NCBI RefSeq assembly: GCF_037975245.1
Contig: NC_092569.1
Span: 20,810,001 to 20,874,000 of the forward strand
Source: Apostichopus japonicus
Lineage: Eukaryota; Echinodermata; Holothuroidea; Aspidochirotida; Stichopodidae
DNA: 64,000 nt
Direction of reading: 5' to 3'
Positions 1 to 11,300 of the stretch are shown here, piece by piece; the first letter of the stretch is position 1; each line of letters begins with the position of its first letter. The position numbers were made by a program, and so were the translations under genes. The notes beneath the pieces were generated by a model. It worked only from the letters and a program-made list of their open reading frames with translations. It ran no database searches and had not been told where the DNA came from.

Positions 1-1089
1 TACTAGGCGCAAGAACAGGTGCAGTGGGACAGGATCGTGTCTTCTGCCCGCCTGTCAATTTTCTAACTTAGGATACACTGCACGGCATCTGCTGATTAAT
101 TGTTAGTTCTACATTAACCCATCGTTTACAAACTGCTTGAAATTTGAGAAAGTTGTATAAATTTCAGAAAGGACGACGGCTTCAATTTAGTTCTTCCTTC
201 TTCTTTAAATATAGCTACTTGCATGGATAACGACAACATTTCGTATAATAGTATGTACTTTAGCCACACAATAATGCATAATCTAAGTTTCAATAAGCGT
301 TATCTTGTAGTAAGGAAACAATGGTCCACACGTTTCATAGGCGTTCATCGAAATGTCAAATCAAACTGTTGAAGAGAGAATTGTAGGAACGCCATTTGTG
401 TAGGTTTTCATTGTCAACTGTCGTTTTCATGCTATATTTTTCAAATATCTTATTCAAGAATTTCTTAAGTCTTTTTTTCTTCATTACCAGTGTCGTTTAT
501 GTACTAGTTGTTGCTAGGCGACTGAAAATTCAATACTTACTAACTCTGTCTTCCCCAACTTTCCTTAATTTTTGTATGAGAAACGACCGCCTTTGTTGCC
601 ACAAGCCTACACAGAAAGCATGTATTGACCTTCTGATAAATACGTCTACACGTTCTACTACAAAGCTGATTACTACCTGTCAATCGTCGAGTCGGAGGCG
701 ATGATTGCGACAGTTATACCGACAAACCGATCTGCAGTCGAAGGTACCTTCGTCGAAGGTCGAAGGAAAACTGCCGGTTCGACACCGTCGAAGATACCTT
801 CGCAGGCTATCTTTCGACAAAAAAAAAATGTCTCGATTGTCCGTCTGTTATTCTTTCCAACTTTGACTACGAACATTTTATTCCCCACTTAAATGCCGCT
901 TATGATATTCTTCATGCAAAATTATTCCACAAATACTTCATCGCCAGATGTGAGTGTTATTTATGCCTTCTTATATAACCTCTACCTGTCTTGGTCAACC
1001 TGCCTGTTATCTCTCTTCAAATTGTTTAGTAGGAAGATGTGGTGAGAAACTACACTTCGTCTTTACTTTTCAACTTCAACAATCGGTTT
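1..1089. other. Leading non-coding stretch, nothing recognised
   Basis: No open frame here shows a recognisable domain or a convincing splice pattern. Around 735-800 there is a cluster of short direct and inverted copies of CGAAGG and its complement, so local pairing is possible. I see no RNA gene or mobile-element end before the inverted repeat that starts near 1093. Confidence 0.5.
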
Positions 1090-1396
1090 TAATAGGCCAT
1101 CAGCTGAAGGTCGAAATTCGCTTGTTTCGTTCCAGCAACTGCGGGTCTAAAATTTCTCTACAACATTGAATACATAAATTAATTAAGATTAATGATCCAA
1201 AAGTTCTCCATGTACTTTCCTGCAGTTTTTTTGCAATTCCGCTCGAAAGATCGAACTATATTTTTTATTGCGTATGTTAAGAAACTTGCCGTTTTACGTT
1301 CAAAAGTTGTGCGCCAGTGAGATATCTGTACCATGTGATATGAATTGTCCAATGAGCCATGAGTTCTGTGTGCAATCTTTGTAGAAAACAACAAAC

Positions 1397-1905
1397 ATGG
1401 CGGCTCCCACGGGCGCTAGTCAGTCTCCGACACACGGAAATCTACAGTGCTCAGTGCACATTGAATCTGTAAAATTTGAAGCATTCAAGGCACTGACGAA
1501 TAAACGATGGACTAAAGTTACTTCCTGCGCTAAAGATTGGCTTTATCTCAGCGGCGGAGACAGTGATATCGCCGTACTACTGATTACTTCATGGCCTACT
1601 ACGATCAAGCGTGTGTTCAACAGCATAGTATGATGGGGTTCCACGATAAGTGTTACAGGCGGTTCATTGATAGCAAGCACATTGCTGCAAGAAAACGGAC
1701 AGTTCCAGAGGAGACCCCATATGATTTTAAACGAAGAATTGACGGAAAAGATCGAGGAAACCAAGCAGAAGCTCTGGTGTATTGCCTGTTCAATTTATTA
1801 TATGTGGGAAAAGAAACAATACATTACTAGGCGTTGCAAACGGGACAAGCTGCAGCAGGCAGAGACTTTCGATGGAGGTAAGCCTAAGCATACTACACGA
1901 CTCTA
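1397..1905 (+). pseudogene. Decayed ORF, N-terminal part (family without assigned function)
   Basis: An ATG at 1397 opens a frame through WTKVTSCAKDWLYL. Coding sense then continues in another frame with a GFHDKCYRRF motif, and in a third with KLWCIACSIY. The changes of frame within about 300 bases indicate decay or missed micro-introns. The order of an acidic or aromatic start, an H-x-x-C-Y-R-x-F motif and a Cys pair resembles uncharacterised, often multi-copy invertebrate proteins; this is a family impression with no function known to me. A good donor (GAG|GTAAGC) near 1878 could end the exon. Codon order suggests the fragments at 2553-2705 and 2923-3345 belong to the same gene. Confidence 0.4.
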
Positions 1906-2552
1906 CTTGTACTTCTGTCGCATAGTTGAAGTGTTAATAGAAGTTGCATAATGCAAGATCAGTAGCTCTTAAGGGATATAATCCAAGTCAAAGGGCACAG
2001 TGTTGGACCTGAACATAATATAATTAGTGGCATGGTCATCTGATTTGTTTTGTTATATGGTGGTAGGAACGGAAATTTGTTTCAAATTCTCCATCTGGGC
2101 ACTAGGCTAAGTGTTAAATACAGGCTTCATAGTTTTCTTACTGTGGCCCTTTATATGAATGATAGAGATATTATATTAGTTAGAAAAATAAGTGTAACAA
2201 AGGTGCAATAAGGTTAGGTTTGCAAGGTCTTACTGTATGGTCAGCCTGTCTAGCTTTACCAAAATGAACAAGTATCTGTCTCCTTTATTATTAGTAACAG
2301 ATATAATCTACCATTGTATAATTTAAACCATAACATTAAGAGATAATGTACTGTACTGTCAAAAAAGCCTGTTTTAATTCTTTTTTGCATGACACTGGTC
2401 TGCAAAATTTGAATGTGTCTTTGTTTGTCCATAGAAGATGAGCAGATCACATGGTATATAAATAAAATTGTCTTAGTTCTTATTTGTTCAAACTTACATT
2501 TTGATCAACAGAAAATGCAAAACAATTTGCTTTTTTTATTTCATTTTATTAA

Positions 2553-2705
2553 GGTATTGCTTCGACAAGCAGCAGAGCGGAAAAAAGATGAGCCCAGATT
2601 TTATGAATATTAGAGGAAAAGACCGTGTTGCCATTAAAGTGAGGTACCTCTCTCTATGTTGAAGAAACTAGATACAATTCTTGACAAGGAAGACATACAG
2701 ATCTT
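2553..2705 (+). pseudogene. Decayed ORF, middle fragment
   Basis: The plus strand reads LLRQAAERKKDEPRFYEY and then a stop. In other frames it continues through a segment resembling 'valine-arginine-tyrosine-leucine' and LDTILDKEDIQILKG. In the same uncharacterised family a segment of the type 'LL..A.ER.D..V' precedes a conserved 'ALEVRYH..CY' stretch, and the degraded frames here fit that. It is broken by a TAG at about 2611 and by frame changes, so it cannot be translated as it stands. A possible donor GT follows near 2710. Confidence 0.3.
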
Positions 2706-2922
2706 GAAAGGTAAAGTACTCTCTCCAATGTGTGGTTCATTGAGTGTTCAGGGGTGGATGTAGGACTTTTGGAATATGGGGGTCCTCCCCCAAGGAAAAT
2801 TAAAAAATTCTCTAAACGTTTTGAGATGCAATATCAGGTCAATCTTTCCATTGAAATTATTAAAGTAATTTGCAACATATTTCTAGCTGAATTGTAATTA
2901 TATTGGTACCCCATCATAAAAT

Positions 2923-3345
2923 GTGAGACTCAAAAATATCGAATTTCATGGTACAAGGTGTTCTGTTCATCTCCTCCTCAGAGCAGAGTTTACGACCAAC
3001 AAAGATGCTCTGATCCAGCATGTTAAGCGCTTCACCAACCAGGCTGCTATTCACAGTAGGGCATTGCAGCAAAGGATTGATGCACTCTCACCAGAGGGAC
3101 ATGGATGGAAACTTGAAAATGATGACCTTATAATCACTTGGATGATGAAGCCACCTGACCCAGATGTTTTGCTTCAGTGTGTCAGCAGTAGCTGTAGAGT
3201 CGGCAAATGTCTTAAAGGAAGATGTTCGTGAATGAATGCACAACTACCGTGTACAGACCTATGTAAATATAGAAATTGCAGCAACTTCCAAGAAGATGTT
3301 GAGATTGTTGATGCAGGGGAAGATGATTTGGAGGATGAACTGTGA
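2923..3345 (+). pseudogene. Decayed ORF, C-terminal Cys-rich tail with in-frame TGA
   Basis: One frame runs from about 2923 to a TGA at 3343-3345, interrupted only by a TGA at 3229-3231 where a cysteine is expected. The first half contains FTTNKDALIQHVKRFTNQA. The second contains EGHGWKLENDDLIITWM followed by a cluster with spacing C-x3-SC-x5-C-x4-C, then (after the stop) PCTDLCKYRNCSN and an acidic end. Cys-rich tails of this kind, resembling CXC or metallothionein clusters, are common at the ends of uncharacterised multi-copy invertebrate proteins. A single Cys-to-stop change makes this a recent pseudogene unless the TGA is read through or is a sequencing error. Confidence 0.5.
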
Positions 3346-3572
3346 TGGTGTTAAATCTTGATATCTTAGTCTGAAATTTTAATCAAGTTTGAAGTTTGTG
3401 AAGAGGGTTAACTTTTTCAAAGTCATGTTGTCATTTTTTTGTTCCCCAGAGTTTAAAGGAACCAGAAAACATGATCTTATTCATATATTCATTTTAGCTA
3501 TTAGTAGTTTTACGTAGATTACCCTACCTACCAGACACCTTTGATAAATATCCACATTTTCTTCAAATCACA

Positions 3573-3601
3573 GGGGGAGGGGAGGGGAGGGGGGAGGAGG
3601 G
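3573..3601 (+). repeat. G-run tract, potential G-quadruplex
   Basis: Five or more runs of at least four G separated by single A residues lie on the plus strand (GGGGG A GGGG A GGGG A GGGGGG A GG A GGG). This satisfies the usual four-run rule for an intramolecular G-quadruplex with very short loops. It lies 3' of the decayed ORF, with no clear regulatory context. Confidence 0.6.
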
Positions 3602-3632
3602 TGTTATGGGCATGCTTTACCTCTTGCATATT

Positions 3633-3700
3633 CACAACTACATTTACTGATGACGATGACGCAAAGACCGCGTCCTGAAACCAGTCATAGGTTTATATAC
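3633..3700 (+). ncRNA. Hammerhead-like motif, probably degenerate
   Basis: CTGATGA at 3647-3653 is followed by a 5-bp helix GACGC/GCGTC, then GAAAC at 3677-3681, a two-base-pair stem III (AC/GT, loop CA) and a GTC ending at 3686. That is the conserved hammerhead core in the correct order. The helix II pairing is offset from the core by four unpaired bases on one side and two on the other, and I could not find a good stem I. It is best treated as a decayed or chance match related in pattern to the stronger motifs at 54442 and 59737. Confidence 0.3.
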
Positions 3701-4809
3701 TGTTGTTGGGGAACCATCGCCCCTGACCCTGTTCCAATATCACGGTTCTTTATTGTTTGCCGTAACATTTTGTTACCTGTTTTATTCATATTGTTAATAT
3801 GTTCTGTGCATCTGTTCAAGTTTTGACTGAAGGATATTCAAGTCTTTAGTGACTTTTATTTCATCTAATTATCTTCACCTCTACTACGGAATAGACTTTC
3901 CCTTTTCCATACCATATCTGACTTCCATGCAGTGAATTGAAGTGGATACTGTTAAGACTAGTACAACTGTCCTTGGATGAACTTTTAATCACTTATTAAT
4001 TCCGCGCCGCGCCTTTTGATGAAGAACCTGTATCTTGAATCATCGCAAAGGCCCAGCTCGACTACACCATTGAGTGTATCGACCCAGTCTTAATAGATAC
4101 TTATTTCTTTCTATCTGGGGCTTAAGTTAACTGTCTTCGTTATTCACTTATTTGTACCATTCACCTTTATTATTCATATTATTTGTAGAATATAGAACTA
4201 TTATTATTCAAAATACCATTCGAAACCTTGTCGATCTTTTCTTTTATACGTTAACTCCCTTGGAAACTCTTTTTGCAGGAATACGAATTATAAACATGTC
4301 GTTTCAGTAACAAGGAGAAAGTACCTAGTTTTGCAGAAGACTGTAGAAAGAGTACTAAGGTAACGGATATATACCGACTATAACTTTATTTCACATCTAC
4401 GATATGCCATGACGTCTTAGTGTGCCAACTTATATATTGATTTATACAAAAGAAATAGCTCACTGGTCTTGGGGCATTGGTACATCTCATTGTAACTAGG
4501 GATTTAGCTACATGTAAAGTAGAGGGGGAGGGGGTTGCATTTGTAAAACAGTTTGGATGGGGAGTGTAACAATTATGGAGAGGAACTTTTTATTATATGT
4601 GTATATTATTTACGCATACATGCACAGACGAAATGCATTCATAACATAGGGGGAAAATCTAAAAATATTTGATTTATTACAAAGCATTATATCTGAGTTT
4701 ATTAAAAGTGGTACATTTTTATAATTAAAACCCTTAAGTTATAATGTGCAAAAATTGCATTTCATATTTCAAAGTTGAAAATGTGATTTTTTACCATTTT
4801 GGCGAAAAT

Positions 4810-4824
4810 GGAGGGGGGGGGGGG
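4810..4824 (+). repeat. Poly-G run
   Basis: An uninterrupted G run of about a dozen bases sits in an otherwise AT-rich tract. Similar C runs occur at about 18489, 20943, 24079 and 53287. Such homopolymers are common in this genome and are also where base calling is least reliable. Confidence 0.7.
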
Positions 4825-5219
4825 CACAACTTGTAATGCCTGAAAACAACCCTCACTGACCCTTAGACCAGAATCCTCTTCCACCATTCTTGTAACCCTG
4901 ACCCAACTATTATACAAAAAAAATATATCAGTCGTAATTTAACATATAAGAAAAGAGTGGTATGTATGCACCACTGTACCAAATCTAACGTTAGCACATG
5001 TGTTCCTAATACATAGCATCGTAGCACGTAATGTCTACATAACATACCCAATTTCAACGGTTTCTTACAAAAATACTGCAGGAAATTTTTTGGAGAACTT
5101 TTGATATAATGTTTGTGATGCATTAAACTACCCAAAAATGCATTAAAAGTCTAGACCCGGTGTTGCTGGAACGAAAGTGATTTTACAGCCACATTTTGAG
5201 CTTCAGCTGATGGCCTATA

Positions 5220-6711
5220 AGCTGCAGCGCTCAATATTCAACGTTTTTGACTTAAAATACGCGTATTTCATAGGATAAAACATAATTTCTCCCACTGTGA
5301 CGTAAAATTGCTATGATTCAGGGTTATACCATGATGATACCATTTACCATATTTGAGACCATTTATATATTTTTACTAGAGAAAATGCAAGTACTACTCA
5401 TTCAAAGGGAAACTCGAAAAACATTTATTGTTGAGATTGCAATGCATTGAACTGAAAGACAGTTTGATTGAATAATGGCAAGAGCCAATTCTGATCAAAG
5501 CGTAAGGTACAAGCTTCCAATGTTTGCCCACCCTCTCCCTCTAACCCTTTTTTGTATAAAAGCACCCTCCGGCTTACCAAACTTTCTCAAAGAGCAGGGG
5601 CCACCCCTCTCCTCGATAACCTAACATATAATCCCTCCTCTCCACTAGTGCCAAAACGCAGTTTTGCGACCTAGCTGTTTGCCGTTTCGTCGACAAATAA
5701 TGTAGTACAGAAATATGACCTTTACTTGGATGACAATCGATAACATGGAGTTCAAGTTCTTTTACATTTCTATGTTCCAACTCGTAAGTTGCGGTCTTCT
5801 GGTAAACGGCAAAGACCTTTAAAATACTTTTATTGACGTTTCGAGGGTCGACATAAATCACAGCTGCTTAAAATGTAAAGATTATTTAGTTTTAAATTAA
5901 ATTTCCTTGTGATGTGCAAATCTAGAGATAGATGGTGTATTTGAAAACTTTATGTTACTATAACAAATCAAATAGTGTGAAGTTCATTAACTGCAAAAGG
6001 AATCGATGTATTTACAGACTAAGAACAGTTGTTATTTGTTAGAAAATTAAATATATTTAATCATTTAAAAGCAAAACAAACTTCTGACACTTTTAGTTTC
6101 TGTGAAGACTTAACAGTTGGAGAGAAAAGTTATGGAGTGAAACTGCTTTACATATATTCTGACTATTGTAGCTATTAGTTCGATATATGTTACCCAGTTA
6201 TTTCAGAATGAAGGTAAGAAAACTGAATGCTGGAAATTAAAGTAAACAAACTGTAAAAGACCAATGACACATATGTCTCTAACAGGGTTCTAACCAGTGA
6301 CTTAGATGACTTCTCTGTCGTATCAAATATTAGTAGGGTTTGATCCCTGGTCACATGTTCGAATCAAGCTTTAGTCAAAAATGTATTTATCTTTGCACTT
6401 TAGAACATGATAAGTGGTCAATTGATATAGTCTAATACATTATATCTTTGTAAACTTACAAAAACGTTCCCCTTGCGTAGGATGTAAGAAATTGTCAAGA
6501 CAAAAGCAAGAAATATAAACTTTGACGAAACAGTTTCCATCTCTGGCGATTTATTGCGTTACGAAAGCAACGTGGGCGATTTCTTATTTAATAATTTTAA
6601 ATCAGTAAACTTGAACAAAGCATTTAACCGTCTCAGTTGAGAAAGGTCAAACCTTCCTTCCCTATGGTAACATCTTTGTATCTTTGCTAGATTAGAGACT
6701 TTTGTTAAATC
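5220..6711. other. Gene-free stretch with a weak tRNA-like segment
   Basis: No gene is recognised. A minus-strand open frame at 5574-5861 has no domain I know. At 6296-6354 the plus strand has matching ends (GTGAC and GTCAC) and a perfect T-arm-like hairpin AGGGTTTGATCCCT containing a B-box-like GGTTTGATCCC at 6337-6347. This could be the head of an old tRNA-derived SINE, but the A box is poor. Confidence 0.35.
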
Positions 6712-7202
6712 AATGCCTTTGCAAGTTCATGCGAATAGTTGTTTTTGTCAATGAAAACATGTTATGAAAGGTGCCTCAGATATTAACTCATTCTAATTAG
6801 CATTATGAAATGGGGTCTCATATGATAGGAAATGATAACAAGTAATAATAAAGTCGTTATCATTACATGGGACACTTTTCGCGATCGATTATAGTGCTGC
6901 CTGCTGGTATATATCATTTAAAATTTCTAAAACTGTCACTAGATCGTCTTGATGTTGAATGACAATGAATGTATGCAAAAAAGATCAATATAAATGAGAG
7001 CACATTCATGTTTTTTCCTAGAGCTAGAAAAGAACAATCGATAAAGCATATTGTTCTATAAGCTGGGAAAATCAAGAAGGCTGACAGCCTTCCTAGTCAT
7101 ATGAGTCTCTTCTAACGTATTTATGGCGGATTGCTTGAGAGTATCTCCCATAAAATATAATTTTTATGTTAGTGTGCATTGATGAAATAAGCTATGGCAA
7201 TA

Positions 7203-7758
<556 letters not shown>

Positions 7759-8375
7759 ATAGATAGATTTTTTTCTACCTCGTCTTCAAATATGCATATT
7801 AATATGTCCTGTCATTTCCTCTTTTCTAGAGCTGGCTCATTTCCTTTATGATGATAAAACATATATAAAAATCAAAATATAATATGTATCTATGGTAGAT
7901 GTTGAAGTCAAAATAAACTAAATGTAATATTCTTTCTTACGTCTGACTATTGACAGTTTAATTTGTCCTTCCAATACAATCGATAATTCAAATGCAATAT
8001 TTACCTTCTCTTTATCCATATCTTGTGATAGGAGGGTGTAAAAGCCTTGTCAACTACAATTTTGAATTTGAATAATTATAATCTGCTGGTTTGGCAAAAT
8101 TAAAGACCCAACCCACATTGTCACGAATGAGGTGTTGCATAAACGAACCTTGAGTGATAAGCTTTTATTTACAATTCTTTATAAGCTTAGCTTGTAATGC
8201 TTTCATTATATAGCCTGATTATGCATGTTCTTTAAGGAAAATCGTCACGATCCTCTCCAATCCTCTTTCTGGCTTCTAGCGATTACTATTAGACATACAG
8301 TGAGCAATATTTGTAAGGTCCTTGGCGTAACGACTTTCAAGGGAGATATGGTCGTTAACATCTGTAAGTACAGCC

Positions 8376-11300
8376 TCATAAGGGCTTAATTTTCATATGC
8401 ACTGCTACAACAGAACAGTTGTAATCGAGAGTATACCTTTGATACAAACATATTCCTGTATCCCAAGGGCCACCGTAGATTCCATTCAACATAATAGAAT
8501 GGCAAGCATTGAACCACCAGCCGCCCGGATGGAATTCACTATCAGCACAATTTTGGTTAGCTACGTCATTGTCCTGATCGTAGGTAGTAAATTTCATATC
8601 TCGATGGTAATCCATGTAGTCATATTCTGTTTAATACAAAAAGAGAGTTTTTATACTAAGGTTCTTTTTAAATTCATGAGAATACTATTTTTTAAACTTA
8701 TCCATTACTTTTTACAGTCATTGTTACAGGCTAACTGTAAAAAATACAGACATGTCATATACTTTTCGGATGCAGTGTAAAGGCTTCCTGAAGCCTAAAC
8801 AAGCATGAAACCTCAATTTAGCATTGTGTTACCTTTCGACTTTTGTTGAAGTATCCCAAGAACTTCGTTAGCATTTGCATATTAGTAATTCCCCTTCGCT
8901 CTTTTTCAAGCGTTTTAAGAGGTCTTGACAAATATACTATGACATTAAGAACAAACAACTATACATTTTACATTCAGTCAATAAATCCAGACTAAATTGA
9001 ACTTGTCAGAGGCATATGATTTTCGCGGAAAGATACGTACCAAAGCTCCCTGTGTAACTTCCAAGCGTTATCTCATATTTTGTTGCCTCGGAGCTAATTC
9101 TAAAAAGATTGTAATGAAGATATTCACTGGCATCATTGGCGGTGTTGAACCAAATTTCAATTCTGAGTTGATGATCTCTCTCAGCTGATATGACATGTAT
9201 TTTCTCATTTCCAAGCCAGAAACTAGAATTGAGATCGCCAAATCCATCTCTGTAGGTTATCCAAGTATTGATAAATGACACAGAAGCATCAACTCGCCTC
9301 TGAAACAGCTGTATGAAAAATAACCGCTTGTTTTACAAGTTGAATATGTACAGTTTAACTGAAGGTTACAAGAGTTGCCTCTGGAAGAGATCTTATAATT
9401 GCTGAAATGAATTTATGCGACGACGAAAGAATTGGGAAGACTTCATGATAATTAAGAAAATACCGACGTTGCTACTATTATGCTATTAGCTACTTCTAAA
9501 ACTGTCTTTTCTTGTCTGCTTCCTACATGAACGTTAACTATGATGGCATATCTCATGTAACCTACAAGGTTTGAAGAAGTTACTCAAGTAACGAATGTTT
9601 GGTATCGCTGGTCGAACTTTGACCCAGAGCGTAATATAATAGCATTATGCCGTCATTTGTTCAAGAATTTTGTTTGTAAAGTAAGCGGCTGGTAGTAGTT
9701 TTGGAAACAATCTAGGAGGGTAGTTAAAGATCCAAATATAAGTGAATGTTAGATTAAGTGGAATATCATCAACTCCAACGTCTTGTTTGCATGATCACAG
9801 GTAATAGCAACTCCGCGGTTTGATTAGTAAGAGGACAGGAACATTACAGCGTGCAGCCACGTATACTGAAAATGTGTTCCAGCAATAGTGTTATAGATTA
9901 TTGAACTTTCTAAGATTAATAACCTCTATTTCACCTGACGTATGGGTTAATATTAATAATGTTAAGGAAAATTTAGATATTTTTCATTTTAAGCATCTGC
10001 AAAAAAACATTTACGAGTTATGCGAAATGTGAAATGACAAGTGTCCTGGTTTCGTGAAGAAAACTTACCATCCAACCACCTTTGCAATAAACTTGAAATG
10101 GTTCATGTGCCCAAGAAGGCGGATGTATCCAATAAATGCCTTCTTTGGTGGATAAACCATTATAAACATCCTGACAATTTGTGATTACTTGAAAGGTGGC
10201 CATTTCCCCAGTAGCTCTCTTTACACTCGCAAGATGAACTTTGACCTTGTTTCTGGCATGTTGCATTATGACTGCAGGAGTATTCTTTACAGTGGAGAAC
10301 ATCATTTTCACATGTGCAACGTCTTGTGCAGTTTAAGTTAACATGCGATGATCCGTTCTGTGCAGAAATGTTAACAATTACAAGCCATGGGAAGATAAAG
10401 CTGTGCTGAAACGAGATTTTATTGAACGGCTGATATAAATAATACGTCAGTGGAAAATATAATTTGATATTAGTTGTCTTTTTCAATTTAAATGTAATTT
10501 TAACAATCTTTTCTGGTTTACCAAACGTTGGGACTGTCACACAAAACCATGAAAAAACAGAATTGTAATCTTATTGCATCTCCTATATAACTTAATGTTT
10601 CTGACCCACCTAAAGCTATCATGATAGTGAACTCCAAATCTGAATTAAAACAACCAATTACACCAATTACGTTTAAAATGAATCTCCTTTTCTTATATCT
10701 ATATAGCAAAAGGTTAAAGGGAACTTCTTCAACGCAATCTGTATAGCTACATGAACAAAACATGTGCTTGCTATTTTATTTGTTGGTAGTGATGATATTT
10801 AAGCTCTCTCAAACACATCTTCGTAGTTAAGGAAGTCTTGACATATCAGGAAAAATCACAACTGTCGAGTTGTGTGAAAATACCGAAATGACTCCTGTGG
10901 GCGAGTGGTAACACCCGCATTCTTCCAACGGTATGCATGCTCCATCTCTGATTTGGAATCCGTCTGGACATACGCACGTATAACCCGGTTCATCATTACA
11001 GCTCTTAAAACACCCATGGAGTCCTTTGGGATCATCGCACGTAGTTTGGCATGAACAGTTCAACCATATCATGTTGGTAGGACAGGATTCTGAAGTATCA
11101 TGAAATGTTCAATTCGGCCGTTGCAACAAGTGCTCTTAACTATGAATACAACATCGTGACTTTTCTTTCAAATACTCATTTGTCCAAAGGTTTACAAAAA
11201 TGAGAAATCCCTAGTTGATGTTTCTATACGCTATAGTTTCACCACTTGACTATGAATTGTCAAAGTGTTTCTAGCAAGTGTATTTTCAATCTAACCAAAG

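Larger units (their letters stand above)
1093..5219 (+). mobile_element. Candidate DNA element bounded by inverted repeats
   Basis: The sequence at about 1093-1150 reappears inverted at about 5149-5219. The outer 18 bases (TAGGCCATCAGCTGAAG and one more) match exactly. A second matching block containing TTCGTTCCAGCAAC and CGGGTCT follows, with one small length difference between the ends. The roughly 4.1 kb between them holds the broken coding fragments at 1397-3345. The layout fits a decayed transposon with terminal inverted repeats. No target-site duplication is clear, and no transposase catalytic motif was found. Two unrelated copies of an interspersed repeat lying in opposite orientation would look the same. 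Confidence 0.4.

Noticed and set aside
5574-5861. Minus-strand open frame of 95 codons
   Set aside because: No domain recognised, no duplicate and no convincing splice partners; it could be an exon of an unknown gene but cannot be supported.
9006-9188. Plus-strand open frames opposite the FReD exons, e.g. 8997-9188, 17039-17230, 18024-18433, 61967-62152 and 63155-63355
   Set aside because: They are shadows of conserved minus-strand exons; their similarity to each other only reflects duplication of the real exons.
9041-9299. FReD middle exon starting at AGG (9299), after CTGTTTCAG
   Set aside because: The ACAG nine bases upstream adds Leu-Phe-Gln and restores the expected W-x-x-F-Q-R-R of fibrinogen domains; the same holds in gene E with Phe-Phe-Gln.
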